A DNA stretch of 64,000 nucleotides from Euryarchaeota archaeon UBA552 (GTDB lineage Archaea; Thermoplasmatota; Poseidoniia; Poseidoniales; Thalassarchaeaceae): assembly GCA_002499585.1 (NCBI GenBank), contig DAMH01000027.1, positions 199,077 to 263,076 of the forward strand. The letters run 5' to 3'. Of the stretch, positions 8,594 through 17,398 are shown one piece after another. The position numbers and the translations under genes are program-made. The notes below the pieces were generated by a model that was not told where the DNA came from, did not search any database, and saw only the letters and a program-made list of their open reading frames with translations. How positions within the stretch are numbered: the first letter of the stretch is position 1; each line of letters begins with the position of its first letter.

Positions 8594-9310
8594 TCAGAGG
8601 AGGTCTGCTAACTCATCTTGGATGAATTGTACGGCCTCAAGAATCTCATCCTTCCGCCTCGCACCGGTTATGACCATCTTCCCACTTCCGAAAATGAGGC
8701 ACACAACTCTCGGGAAATCCAATCTGTAAATCAGCCCTGGAAACTGCTCTGGCTCATATTCGACTTTGTCGAAAGGCAGGTGGAAAGTGAGGTTGTTGAG
8801 GTTCAGTTTCCTTGGCATCGTTGCGAGAGGCTCTCCTTGTTTGATACCCCTAATTCTAGAATCTTCAGCCTCGACCTCCTCATCAGTAGCCGGCCTAATT
8901 TCGCCGTTATCGAGATCTATTACGCGCGTATTGATGTCATCCATTCTTGCTGTACCGTCGTAATCCTCGGGGTAGTGGAGTGCATAGGTTGCAACCATGT
9001 TCTGAACTTCTATCTTGACGTCGTTGATGTCCCACGTGTCGATACCGGCTGCCCTTAGATCGCCGATCATTCTGGTTATGCCTTCATGGATGTTCTCCTC
9101 GTTCTTTCCTCCGGTGCAGACTGCACGTCCTGATCTGAACATCAAGATCGCTAGTTTTGGATCTACGACCCTGTATACGACCCCGGGGAATTGTTCTGGC
9201 TCATACTCACAGTTCAATTGGATCGCTATGTCGGGCAGGTCTAGTTCTTCTGCGACTCTTGTGGATGCTACTACATTGACAACAGTCAACCTCTCTTCAT
9301 CACTCTTCAT
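8594..9310 (-). CDS. tbp: TATA-box-binding protein with large insertion in the second repeat
   Basis: 238 residues against about 180-190 for usual archaeal TBPs. It is the basal transcription factor that binds TATA boxes and recruits TFB and RNA polymerase. Both saddle repeats are clear: first VVNVVASTR, EYEPEQFPGVVYR and LMFRSGRAVCTGG (residues 9-69); second VQNMVATYAL (102-111) and EYEPEQFPGLIYR, LIFGSGKMVITGA (184-217). Between strand S1' and helix H1' of the second repeat sits an extra stretch of roughly 50 residues (about 113-166), acidic and without similarity to the saddle. No second TBP gene is in the window. The promoter has a TATA box and a palindrome next to the start codon (listed separately). 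Confidence 0.95.
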   Translation of the reverse strand: MKSDEERLTVVNVVASTRVAEELDLPDIAIQLNCEYEPEQFPGVVYRVVDPKLAILMFRSGRAVCTGGKNEENIHEGITRMIGDLRAAGIDTWDINDVKIEVQNMVATYALHYPEDYDGTARMDDINTRVIDLDNGEIRPATDEEVEAEDSRIRGIKQGEPLATMPRKLNLNNLTFHLPFDKVEYEPEQFPGLIYRLDFPRVVCLIFGSGKMVITGARRKDEILEAVQFIQDELADLL

Positions 9311-9315
9311 ATCGC

Positions 9316-9329
9316 TACGTAATTACGTA
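9316..9329. promoter_or_regulatory. 14-bp perfect palindrome between TATA box and tbp start
   Basis: TACGTAATTACGTA is its own reverse complement. With one mismatched pair it extends to 20 bases. It lies between the TATA box (9332-9339) and the ATG at 9310, where a bound repressor would block initiation. The site is seen directly; its use as an operator is inference. Confidence 0.5.
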
Positions 9330-9331
9330 TC

Positions 9332-9339
9332 GTATATAA
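9332..9339 (-). promoter_or_regulatory. TATA box of tbp
   Basis: Read on the minus strand the sequence is CTTATATACG. It is centred about 25 bases upstream of the tbp ATG, so transcription should start at or within a few bases of the start codon, giving a leaderless mRNA as is common in archaea. No Shine-Dalgarno precedes the ATG, which agrees. Confidence 0.6.
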
Positions 9340-9354
9340 GTGAGTGCAATCTAA

Positions 9355-10323
9355 TCACAAACCCAAAATCACAGCTCCGGGGGATATGATCGGAGTCACG
9401 TTTGCCTTCCCCCCATGCATCTCAATTGTTTGGGCGACTCTCTCTGGTTCATTGGTGAGCGCCATCATGCAACCACCACCACCAGCACCCGTCAACTTGC
9501 TTCCGAGTGAATGCGGTCTAACTGCAGTGATTAATTCCTCCAACATGGGGGTACTAAGTCCCAATGCCCTTAATTTCTGGTGGCATGCATCCATCGCCAT
9601 CCCAACAACATCCCAAGCGCTTGATTTTATTGCCAGAAGGCCCATAGATGTAATCTCGCCAATTGAATCCAAATTCTCCCTGGCCAACGGGTCACTCGTG
9701 ATTCTGTCAGCTACCATCGCTACCATTTTCCCAGTGTGGGATGGATTGCCGGTGTAACCTAGAACAAGGTGCGGCGTCCCCTCATCAGTTTCCCCAACTT
9801 GCATCTTACCGATAGTCCAACTTCGCTTTCCTTCAGGGGTTTCCAGATGTGTATCGAAAACCTTTGTTGCCAGTTTGGGCAATTCTCTCGCGACCACCAC
9901 ACATCCCCCCAGCGAACTGGTGGCTGTATCCGTGGGGCTCGCACGGCCCGATTGAGCGGCTGCTTCCGCCATGTGGGCCATTTTGGAAACTTCTACTGGA
10001 TCGGTGGCTAGCCCTGACAGCTTTGCGATTGCGATCTGGGATGCGACTGAGAGTGCGGCAGAGGAACCTTGTCCTGCTGCTGGATGTAGGTCACTTGTAA
10101 TTCTGAACCTTACTGGTTGATTCAATGAGCTGTTTTCTGTCAGCCATTTTATGTGGGGATGTTGGGACGAGTTTAGTTGTCTGTCGTCCACAGTCCACTT
10201 GGAATTCAGAGTAGCAGTCACTTTCACTCCTGTGTTGATCGCTACCGCTACGGCTGGATGTCCATAAACAACGGCATGCTCACCGAAGATTATGGCCTTG
10301 CCCGGCGCATAAGCCTGAACCAT
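9355..10323 (-). CDS. mvk: mevalonate kinase
   Basis: 322 residues when started at the ATG at 10323 (VQAYAPGKAIIFGEH follows). The open frame continues 25 codons further upstream but that part looks non-coding; another ATG is at 10329. The enzyme phosphorylates mevalonate to 5-phosphomevalonate for archaeal isoprenoid lipids. GHMP kinase motifs: the N-terminal APGKAIIFGEHAVVYG, the phosphate loop HPAAGQGSSAALSVA (about residues 80-94 from this start), and the C-terminal KLTGAGGGGCMMAL. It lies 44 bases upstream of tbp on the same strand, but tbp has its own promoter. Divergent from the HdrDE-like gene. An aconitase X gene (probable next step) is at 1.5-3.3 kb. Confidence 0.93.
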   Translation of the reverse strand: MVQAYAPGKAIIFGEHAVVYGHPAVAVAINTGVKVTATLNSKWTVDDRQLNSSQHPHIKWLTENSSLNQPVRFRITSDLHPAAGQGSSAALSVASQIAIAKLSGLATDPVEVSKMAHMAEAAAQSGRASPTDTATSSLGGCVVVARELPKLATKVFDTHLETPEGKRSWTIGKMQVGETDEGTPHLVLGYTGNPSHTGKMVAMVADRITSDPLARENLDSIGEITSMGLLAIKSSAWDVVGMAMDACHQKLRALGLSTPMLEELITAVRPHSLGSKLTGAGGGGCMMALTNEPERVAQTIEMHGGKANVTPIISPGAVILGL

Positions 10324-10426
10324 ATGCATCCGGACACGCCAATGGAAATAGTGGCTTCGTGCGGAACAGCATGGTTCAAGGGCCCATACCCACCTCACAA
10401 GGTCAGCGGGGCTTGTCCCCGCGGGT

Positions 10427-12493
10427 GTGTTGTTGGTGGAACATCCATTGTTAATGTACTATTTTGGAGTCCCGGGATGGATCCTGTTGTTGTCATTGGG
10501 AGTTGTATCCCTTGGGTTCTTCTCATACCAAGTTCAGAAGGCAATAAGACTGGTTCTGGTTGGGGGTTCAGACCCGAGAACTGATGCATGGCTGAGTAGA
10601 ATAATCGAGGTCATGACTGGTTGGTTGGGCCAAAAGAGAGTTCTGGAGGACAAGGTTGCCGGAGGACTTCATGTTTTGATGTTCTGGGGTTTCCTGATGC
10701 TTTCGAGTGATATGTTTGATCTTGCAACGGCAAATTGGTTCTCAGGAGTCTTGTTGCCCGATTTGGTGGTTGGGCCCTGGAACGGAATGGTTGAGTTGGG
10801 GTACACCTCTGCTTTGATTGGATGCGTCGCTGCTCTGATTAGACGCGTGATATTCACACCTGAAAAATTGAAAGGCAAATCACAGTTAGAAGGGAATTTT
10901 ATACTATTTCTAATATTCACCATTACAACGACCTCATTCATTATTGAATCCTCAGAAAATCCATCTCGATTCTGGGAGCCATTAGGATATGCGGTATCCT
11001 TGATGGGTTTGTCCGAATTACATGTCATAATCTCATACTGGCTCCACATGGTTGCAATATGCAGCTTTCTGATATTGATACCGCTATCGAAGCATATGCA
11101 CCTTGTTATGGCGCTACCCAATGTACTATTTTTTGATAGGACACCTATGGCAAAAATGAGGCCATTATCGGTAAATGAAATGGGTTTGGCTGTACCTTTG
11201 GAAGATTTAGACATCGACACATTCGGAGTATCGAGCTATGATCAGTACACATGGCGCCAGCTCATCGATGGGTGGGCATGTACATCTTGTGCCCGCTGCC
11301 AAGATGTATGTCCTGCGTACGAGTCTGGTAAACCACTCAACCCTATGCAGATCGTCCATGACGTCAGGTCTTATGCAAATGAGCATGCCCCTATTTTGCT
11401 GGCAGGAGAGGCTCCGGACGAGACAATGATGCAGAGGTTGACCGCGGACGCTGTTTGGGCCTGCACCACCTGTCATGCTTGTGTCGATGCCTGTCCATTG
11501 TACATCGAGCATGTCCCAAAACTCACTGATTTGAGGCGAAACGCTATGATGGAGACAATGGACTATCCCGACCAACTAAATGTTGCGATGAGCAATTTGG
11601 AATCTGGTTCGAACCCCTATGGCTTTGGTGCCCATGAAAGGGGAAATTGGGCAGAGGGCCTTGATATTAAGATTGGTCAGCCTGCAGAATACATCTACTT
11701 CGTGGGTTGCGCAGCGAGTTTCGATGAGAGGAACCAAAGGGTTGCTCGTGCGACTATATCCTTGCTCAAGGAGGCTGGACTTGACGTAGGGATTCTCGGT
11801 ATGCAAGAGGGTTGTTCAGGAGACCCAGCCAGAAGAGCGGGTAATGAGTATCTTTTCCAGATGTTAGCCGAATCTAATGTGGCGACATTCCAAGAGCTTG
11901 GGGTCAAGAGGATTGTAGCCTCATGCCCCCACTGCTTCCACACTCTCGGAAAGGAATACCCGGATTACGGTGCCGACAAATTAGAAGTTCTGCATCACTC
12001 GCAAATATTGGCAAAGTTGCAGGAGGAGGGGAGACTACCCATCATCGAGGAAAGGGAAGACAGTGTGACTTTCCACGACCCTTGTTATCTTGGTAGGATA
12101 GGGGGTGAAGTCGATGCTCCACGCTCTGTGATCGGAGGCGTGGATGTTGAGCCTGAACGACATGGCAATGACTCATTTTGTTGCGGGGCAGGAGGCGCTC
12201 AAATGTGGATGGAGGAAGATGCAGACAAAAGAGTAAATGTCATCAGAGCCAAGGAACTCTCTGAAACTGGTGCCGATACCGTTGCGATAGGTTGTCCGTT
12301 CTGTTCCGTCATGGTCAAGGATGGTTTGGATGCTATTGGATGCGAAATGGATGTCAAAGACCTTGCAGAGATACTGTGGGAAAAAATCATTGAAGGCGAA
12401 GTTGAAAAAAATCCTTCAGGTTTTGAACCAAGAATGGTGGCATCATACCCCCACATGCCCGGGAACCGTAGAGAATCTCTGCCGAGAAGATGA
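10427..12493 (+). CDS. HdrDE-like membrane Fe-S oxidoreductase (cytochrome b-like + two [4Fe-4S] + CCG domains)
   Basis: 688 residues from GTG 10427; ATG 10454 is an alternative. The N-terminal 235 residues hold five or six membrane helices with His residues (HVLMFW, ELHVIISYWLHM, KHMH) suited to heme b. Then come two bacterial-ferredoxin-type clusters, Cys285/288/291/295 and Cys346/349/352/356. Two CCG-type halves follow: EGCSGDPARRAG with SCPHCFHT, then HDPCYLGR, FCCGAGG and GCPFCSVM. This fuses the HdrE-like quinone-side subunit to the HdrD-like catalytic part. Relatives pass electrons from ETF or thiols to membrane quinone, so an ETF:menaquinone or similar oxidoreductase is likely. No etfAB is in the window, so the partner is inferred. 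Confidence 0.8.
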   Translation: MLLVEHPLLMYYFGVPGWILLLSLGVVSLGFFSYQVQKAIRLVLVGGSDPRTDAWLSRIIEVMTGWLGQKRVLEDKVAGGLHVLMFWGFLMLSSDMFDLATANWFSGVLLPDLVVGPWNGMVELGYTSALIGCVAALIRRVIFTPEKLKGKSQLEGNFILFLIFTITTTSFIIESSENPSRFWEPLGYAVSLMGLSELHVIISYWLHMVAICSFLILIPLSKHMHLVMALPNVLFFDRTPMAKMRPLSVNEMGLAVPLEDLDIDTFGVSSYDQYTWRQLIDGWACTSCARCQDVCPAYESGKPLNPMQIVHDVRSYANEHAPILLAGEAPDETMMQRLTADAVWACTTCHACVDACPLYIEHVPKLTDLRRNAMMETMDYPDQLNVAMSNLESGSNPYGFGAHERGNWAEGLDIKIGQPAEYIYFVGCAASFDERNQRVARATISLLKEAGLDVGILGMQEGCSGDPARRAGNEYLFQMLAESNVATFQELGVKRIVASCPHCFHTLGKEYPDYGADKLEVLHHSQILAKLQEEGRLPIIEEREDSVTFHDPCYLGRIGGEVDAPRSVIGGVDVEPERHGNDSFCCGAGGAQMWMEEDADKRVNVIRAKELSETGADTVAIGCPFCSVMVKDGLDAIGCEMDVKDLAEILWEKIIEGEVEKNPSGFEPRMVASYPHMPGNRRESLPRR

Positions 12494-12543
12494 CCTAACA
12501 ATTAACAGAGACCCTGATAAATTGGCGCCCGTGGCGTGGGACT

Positions 12544-12939
12544 ATGGAAGAAGGATTTAGACAGTGGGGAATGACAATACCAAATTTATCGATGGTTTAC
12601 GGTTCGGGGTTGGCTGTATGGGGTATTTTCGCATACTTAGTTCAATCAGCAGACCCCCCGTCAATGACAGCACTAATTCCAGCTTTTATGGGAGCCCCAC
12701 TCCTCCTAACGGGGGCCTTGTCGAAAGTCAATCCCAAGAACAACCGTCATTACATGCACGCTGCACTACTTGTGGCGACGCTGATGGCCGTCGCTGGGGG
12801 TTACCGCTTGATTAGGGCCTTTTCGGATATGTCGACATTGGGTCTTGTATCACATATTCTTCTGGTTCTTGTCGGTGTGACCTTCGTGTACGCCGGTGTG
12901 AAGTCATTCAGACATGCCCGGCTTATGAGAGAGGGGTAG
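12544..12939 (+). CDS. small membrane protein of unknown function, four helices
   Basis: 131 residues with four predicted membrane helices (around 15-35, 43-60, 72-88, 102-122) and a short basic loop (KVNPKNNRH) in the middle. Not recognised. It lies 50 bases after the HdrDE-like gene, and its stop is inside the Shine-Dalgarno of the next gene (GAGAGGGG), so it is probably part of the same operon. It could be an accessory subunit of the oxidoreductase, but nothing in the sequence shows this. Confidence 0.75.
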   Translation: MEEGFRQWGMTIPNLSMVYGSGLAVWGIFAYLVQSADPPSMTALIPAFMGAPLLLTGALSKVNPKNNRHYMHAALLVATLMAVAGGYRLIRAFSDMSTLGLVSHILLVLVGVTFVYAGVKSFRHARLMREG

Positions 12940-12943
12940 GTTC

Positions 12944-13654
12944 ATGATTCCGAGGATAGGGATAACATCCTCGGTGAACAAGAGGGATTACGAATCGAAT
13001 GATCGCGATGTCGTGATGCTTCCCTGGAACTACACCAAAATAGTAGATGATTGCGGTGGCATACCATTGATTCTACCCGAGGGAGTTGATCCAGATTCAT
13101 GCATGACCGCAATTGACGGCTTAATAATAGCGGGGGGGAGGGACATCGACCCATCAAATTACGGTGAGGCCCCTGAGTCTCTCACAAAAGACACCAGAGT
13201 CTCTCAGGACCTGTGGGAGATAAATCTCATAATGAGTGCTAAAAAACAGAACATGCCTATTCTGGGGATTTGCCGGGGTCACCAATTGATGGCGATAGTG
13301 CACGGAGGATCTTTGATTCAACACTTGCCAAGCACCAGTCCTTTCGAGGAGCACGGGGCTTGGGGCGGAGAGTGGTCAGACCATCAAGTCGAGGTAATTC
13401 AGGGCTCTTTGTTATCATCCATTATTGACTCTCCGACATCCGTCAATTCTGCGCACCATCAGGGTGTGTCAGACCCCGGGAGTTTGATTGTGAGCGCTAA
13501 ATCTGCTGATGGTTTGATTGAAGGAATGGAGGATGAAGAAGCTGACTTTCTGATTTCTGTACAATGGCACCCGGAGGCCTTGGGCCAGAAGGAATTGATC
13601 GAGGCATTGGTCGAGGCTTCCAGGAAAAGAATGTCTGAATTGGGGATCAATTAA
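12944..13654 (+). CDS. class I glutamine amidotransferase-like gamma-glutamyl hydrolase (peptidase C26, PuuD-like), copy 1
   Basis: 236 residues. Family C26 hydrolyses gamma-glutamyl amide bonds (PuuD acts on gamma-glutamyl-GABA). The catalytic triad is visible: Cys110 in ILGICRGHQ, His209 and Glu211 in SVQWHPE. The oxyanion region GLIIAGGRDIDPSNYGE and the SAHHQGV loop are typical of PuuD relatives. ATG at 12944 follows GAGAGGGG closely. The next gene is a paralogue of similar length. The substrate cannot be told from sequence. Confidence 0.87.
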   Translation: MIPRIGITSSVNKRDYESNDRDVVMLPWNYTKIVDDCGGIPLILPEGVDPDSCMTAIDGLIIAGGRDIDPSNYGEAPESLTKDTRVSQDLWEINLIMSAKKQNMPILGICRGHQLMAIVHGGSLIQHLPSTSPFEEHGAWGGEWSDHQVEVIQGSLLSSIIDSPTSVNSAHHQGVSDPGSLIVSAKSADGLIEGMEDEEADFLISVQWHPEALGQKELIEALVEASRKRMSELGIN

Positions 13655-13679
13655 TCCCACGGGATGCTCAGGGCCGCCC

Positions 13680-14375
13680 ATGGTCCGACCGGTAATAGGG
13701 ATTACAGCCCCCACCAGAATTACCAAGTGGGGACCCTGGGACATGAATGCAACTGTCATACCCGCTGCGTATTCAATTGCTATAATAGAATCAGGCGGAG
13801 TGCCCGTAATATTGCCTCCCGAGGACGAGGTGCCTGCCGTATTGGCCGCACTGGACGGATTGGTTATTTCCGGAGGGCCTGATATTCACCCGATGAATTA
13901 CGGTGAGGAACTTGATCCAGATACTTTAGACACCTACCCTCAACAAGATAGACGGGAGCTGGCATTGATCCGAGCTGCGCTGGAATGGGACTTGCCGACA
14001 CTTGGGATCTGCAGAGGAATGCAAATGATGTGTGTTGCATTGGGAGGGAAAATGCACCAGCACTTGCCCAAGACTCCTGGACATGAGTCTCATGGTTCAT
14101 GGAATGGGGGCACTTCAGAACATGAAGTTGAGTTGATTCCTGGGACACTCATTCACCGTGAGTTTGGAAAGACAGTATCTGTAAACTCGACTCATCATCA
14201 AGGAGTATATGATCCGGGGGAATTAACAGTCGTTGGACGGGCTGTCCATGACGGTCTAATCGAGGCAGTGGAGAAAACAGATAGACGATTTTTCCAAGGT
14301 TTGCAGTGGCACCCAGAAAGAATAAGTCAGTTCCAGATGTATTCTGCGCTGGTCCGGGCAGCGAGAGGTTCATGA
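13680..14375 (+). CDS. class I glutamine amidotransferase-like gamma-glutamyl hydrolase (peptidase C26), copy 2
   Basis: 231 residues, paralogue of the preceding gene. Triad: Cys111 in TLGICRGMQMM, His211 and Glu213 in GLQWHPE; VISGGPDIHPMNYGE and STHHQGVYDPG are the other family landmarks. The two copies have clearly diverged outside the motifs, so the duplication is old. Its stop overlaps the cysS start codon (ATGA at 14372-14375), which implies translational coupling to cysteinyl-tRNA synthetase. The two may form a heterodimer or act on different gamma-glutamyl compounds; this is open. Confidence 0.87.
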   Translation: MVRPVIGITAPTRITKWGPWDMNATVIPAAYSIAIIESGGVPVILPPEDEVPAVLAALDGLVISGGPDIHPMNYGEELDPDTLDTYPQQDRRELALIRAALEWDLPTLGICRGMQMMCVALGGKMHQHLPKTPGHESHGSWNGGTSEHEVELIPGTLIHREFGKTVSVNSTHHQGVYDPGELTVVGRAVHDGLIEAVEKTDRRFFQGLQWHPERISQFQMYSALVRAARGS

Positions 14376-15832
14376 CCGATAACGATGGGGCGGTTATCAT
14401 GGCCCTAAGACTGTACGACACGGGTTCACGCTCAAAGCGTAGAGTGGAATATCAAGGCGATGCCCTCACAATTTATGCCTGCGGCATTACACCGTACTCA
14501 GACAGCCACATAGGCCATGCTAGGCAAGCAATAGCATTCGATATACTGGTAAGATGGTTGAGGAGTCAAAATGTCCCAGTGAAGTACGTTACAAATTTCA
14601 CTGATGTGTCTGATACGATAATCGAGGCTGCTGAAAAAGAGGGTGTCGATTACACCGTGATATCAAATAGATACATCACAGGTTACCGAAAGTCGATGAA
14701 ACGCCTCAATGTTCTGGATGCAGATGCATACCCGCGCGTTACAGAGAGTATCGATGGGATCATCAGCATGATAACCACCTTGGTAGAGAAAGGACATGCT
14801 TACCAAGGAGATGACGGGGTGTACTTCGAAATTGAGACTGCTCCTGAAAAATATGGATATTTGACAGGTCAGACTCTTGAAATGGTGAAGTCGGGTGCTG
14901 GCGGAAGAGTAGATGATACCGGCATCGGAAAGCGAGATCATCGAGATTTCGCTCTGTGGAAATTTGAAAAATCGGACGGTCCTTCATGGGAAAGTCCCTG
15001 GGGAAGAGGTCGACCTGGTTGGCATATTGAATGCTCTGCGATGGTATACGAGCACTTTGGAGAGCGAGTTGATATCCATGGAGGAGGGTCTGATCTGATG
15101 TTCCCCCACCATGAAGCAGAGATATTTCAATCAGAATGCTGTTTTGGAATCGCCCCCTTTGCTAGTCATTGGATGCACAACGGCATGATCAACGTTGACG
15201 GCGAGAAGATGTCCAAATCATTGGGGAATTTCTGGACTATAACCGATGCTATCGATGCAGTTGGAGAGATTGTTCTAAGGTACTCTTTGATCAACGCGCC
15301 GTATAGACAGCCGATAGATTTCAATGAAGTGCTGCTGAAGGATGCCGAACTGAACTATCGAAAGTTATTGAATTGCATTTTAAACGCCGGCGGAATGACC
15401 GATGGAACCTCCTGGGAAAAATACGAGAAGTTATTGATTTCTGAGGAAGCATTTGTCTCTGGTATGAACGATGACCTGAACACCAGAGTCGCTATTGCTG
15501 AGACGCAAGTCGTTGTGAAATTGATGGGCCAGTCGTTGAGAGAGCAGAATCGGGGGCTGACTGATGCCTGCATTGGCTGGCTAGCCAAGTACGCCGGAGA
15601 AGTTCTTGGAATTATCCCGTCTGAAAAAGAGATCTCTCTCATGATGGACGACAGGGCGAAGAAAAGATCCAACATCGAGAAGGAGGTTGACGATTTAATA
15701 GAACAACGTCGAGTTGCCCGATCGGAAAAAAACTGGACTGAAGCGGACAGAATCCGTGATGTCATCGAAAAAATGGGAGTCAGCTTGCAGGATGACGATA
15801 ATGGGACACATTGGCAAATAACAGGTGATTGA
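14372..15832 (+). CDS. cysS: cysteinyl-tRNA synthetase
   Basis: 486 residues from ATG 14372, picked because it overlaps the previous stop and is preceded by GAGAGG; ATG 14399 is the other option and the open frame itself extends to 14306. Class I synthetase charging tRNA-Cys. The zinc/HIGH region reads YACGITPYSDSHIGHAR, the zinc-ligand region WHIECSAM and HGGGSDLMFPHHEAE are present, and the KMSKS loop is GEKMSKSLGNFW. The C-terminal DALR-type helical region ends in a short basic tail. Its presence means this organism charges tRNA-Cys directly rather than only by the SepRS/SepCysS route. Confidence 0.95.
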   Translation: MTDNDGAVIMALRLYDTGSRSKRRVEYQGDALTIYACGITPYSDSHIGHARQAIAFDILVRWLRSQNVPVKYVTNFTDVSDTIIEAAEKEGVDYTVISNRYITGYRKSMKRLNVLDADAYPRVTESIDGIISMITTLVEKGHAYQGDDGVYFEIETAPEKYGYLTGQTLEMVKSGAGGRVDDTGIGKRDHRDFALWKFEKSDGPSWESPWGRGRPGWHIECSAMVYEHFGERVDIHGGGSDLMFPHHEAEIFQSECCFGIAPFASHWMHNGMINVDGEKMSKSLGNFWTITDAIDAVGEIVLRYSLINAPYRQPIDFNEVLLKDAELNYRKLLNCILNAGGMTDGTSWEKYEKLLISEEAFVSGMNDDLNTRVAIAETQVVVKLMGQSLREQNRGLTDACIGWLAKYAGEVLGIIPSEKEISLMMDDRAKKRSNIEKEVDDLIEQRRVARSEKNWTEADRIRDVIEKMGVSLQDDDNGTHWQITGD

Positions 15833-15942
15833 TTCTTTAGATACTCATTTTTGCCAAAAAAAACTATTTGCACCCATCGAACGGTATATGATGGCCCAAC
15901 AGGATGCAAATTTCCATATGAGACCGTGGTTAGGGACATTCG

Positions 15943-17352
15943 ATGACCAAGCGCTATGCGGCTGTATTGTTGTCTGCAATCCTATTCTCTGGGTGCATTG
16001 GGGGAGAAGTTGACACGGATGGGCCTGTATCAGATTGGGATCGAGACTTGATACAATTACCACTCGAAGGATTAGATGATGTCAGGAATTTCTCACTGGG
16101 CTTGGGTTTTGAAAACCACACTTCTGGTGAGTCAAATTGGGCAGTATTTGGAAATGAAGAAGGAGGGAATTGTTGTGAGCATTATCTGGCAACCACCAAA
16201 GAAGGATGGATCCTAAATTTCGGAGGTGAATATCCAACATGGTCCGAAGACAGGGGGCGAACCTGGCAGGAGTACGTCCCTTCCGTGTTTTCCCAAATCG
16301 GATGTCTGGAACCAAAGCCCACGGTCCCCGGCCAAGAGGGCCTCGGAGAGGGAAGCATCGTCCAAGCCACCAACGGTGATTTGATTGCGATGGGGTGGTT
16401 CCCTTATCCTTCGACATCCGGGGCTGATCAGTTTTACGCGTTCTTCTACGACTCCCAGGATGAAGAGTGGAAGTGGTGTTTTAACCGGACTCCAGAACCT
16501 TTCTACGACAGATCATGGCAGGTCGAGGTTATTGGTCCGATAAATGGCGGAATTTATGGAAACGGTCCGTATGCAAGTCTCGTGATATCCAACTTCTGGC
16601 ACCAAGTTCAGAATGTAGGAGGTCAAATATCAACCGACGGATTGAATTACGATTATTTCTCATTTCCCGACAGGGACTCTAGTCTACAGACCATCGAGGT
16701 AGAGTTGGCTCCCGGCTCACTCGGAGTTGAGTGGGATTTTACAAAACCACACAAGGAGATGAGGGCTTTTCCTGTTCCGTCTGGAGGTCTCTATTTCCCC
16801 AATTATTTCTTGGATGGCAGCGATGCATATCTCGATACATCATTGAATTGGTGGACAGGCGTCACGATGCACGGAACTACGCTGCCCTCACAGTATTGCT
16901 CATTTGATTCGAGTGGCACCCTTCATTGTGTAACTGCAGACGGTCCGGTTTTGACCCACATGACCACTGTTGATGGAGGTCTGATTTGGAAGAATCAAAC
17001 ATATGACCTGTCATCTGCAGCAACAGAATTGGAAGAATGGGAGTTTCACTCCAGTGGCGTTCACGATCTGTTTGTACTGAATGTTAGGTATCAGTCCAGC
17101 ACAGGACCTGATGTGGACATCTCATGGCACGTAAGAGACTATTCAGAGTCGATGATTCCTGATATTTGGACTAATCTTGGCCTAGGTGATCTAGACTCCA
17201 CGAGTGGCGCCGGCAATGACATCAGATTTGATTTCGCTTCAATGGGAATACTCCCAGATGGCGGTGCTGTCATTGCCTACCATGATTCAAGCGATCCAGA
17301 CCCCCTCTTTGCGGTCGAAACTCTCCTGCCTGTGAAGTACGGGGGCAACTGA
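15943..17352 (+). CDS. secreted lipoprotein with BNR/sialidase-like propeller features
   Basis: 469 residues. A short signal peptide ends in a lipobox-like LFSGC with Cys18, after which an acidic stretch begins, as in archaeal lipoproteins. The mature part contains Asp-box-like repeats (WSEDRGRTWQEY; MTTVDGGLIWKNQTYD) typical of BNR/sialidase-type beta-propellers, with many aromatic residues. No catalytic sialidase arginine triad could be assigned. Likely a surface binding or glycan-related protein; function unknown. It has its own upstream region of 110 bases with a weak TATA-like GGTATATG at 15883-15890. Confidence 0.72.
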   Translation: MTKRYAAVLLSAILFSGCIGGEVDTDGPVSDWDRDLIQLPLEGLDDVRNFSLGLGFENHTSGESNWAVFGNEEGGNCCEHYLATTKEGWILNFGGEYPTWSEDRGRTWQEYVPSVFSQIGCLEPKPTVPGQEGLGEGSIVQATNGDLIAMGWFPYPSTSGADQFYAFFYDSQDEEWKWCFNRTPEPFYDRSWQVEVIGPINGGIYGNGPYASLVISNFWHQVQNVGGQISTDGLNYDYFSFPDRDSSLQTIEVELAPGSLGVEWDFTKPHKEMRAFPVPSGGLYFPNYFLDGSDAYLDTSLNWWTGVTMHGTTLPSQYCSFDSSGTLHCVTADGPVLTHMTTVDGGLIWKNQTYDLSSAATELEEWEFHSSGVHDLFVLNVRYQSSTGPDVDISWHVRDYSESMIPDIWTNLGLGDLDSTSGAGNDIRFDFASMGILPDGGAVIAYHDSSDPDPLFAVETLLPVKYGGN

Positions 17353-17398
17353 CCAGGTAGGGAAAAAGTGACAAGTCTGGGCTTGCATTAGCACCATT

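Noticed and set aside
10324..10398. N-terminal extension of mevalonate kinase
   Set aside because: The extra 25 residues contain Cys and Trp in a pattern unlike any kinase N-terminus, and the family start is at 10323.
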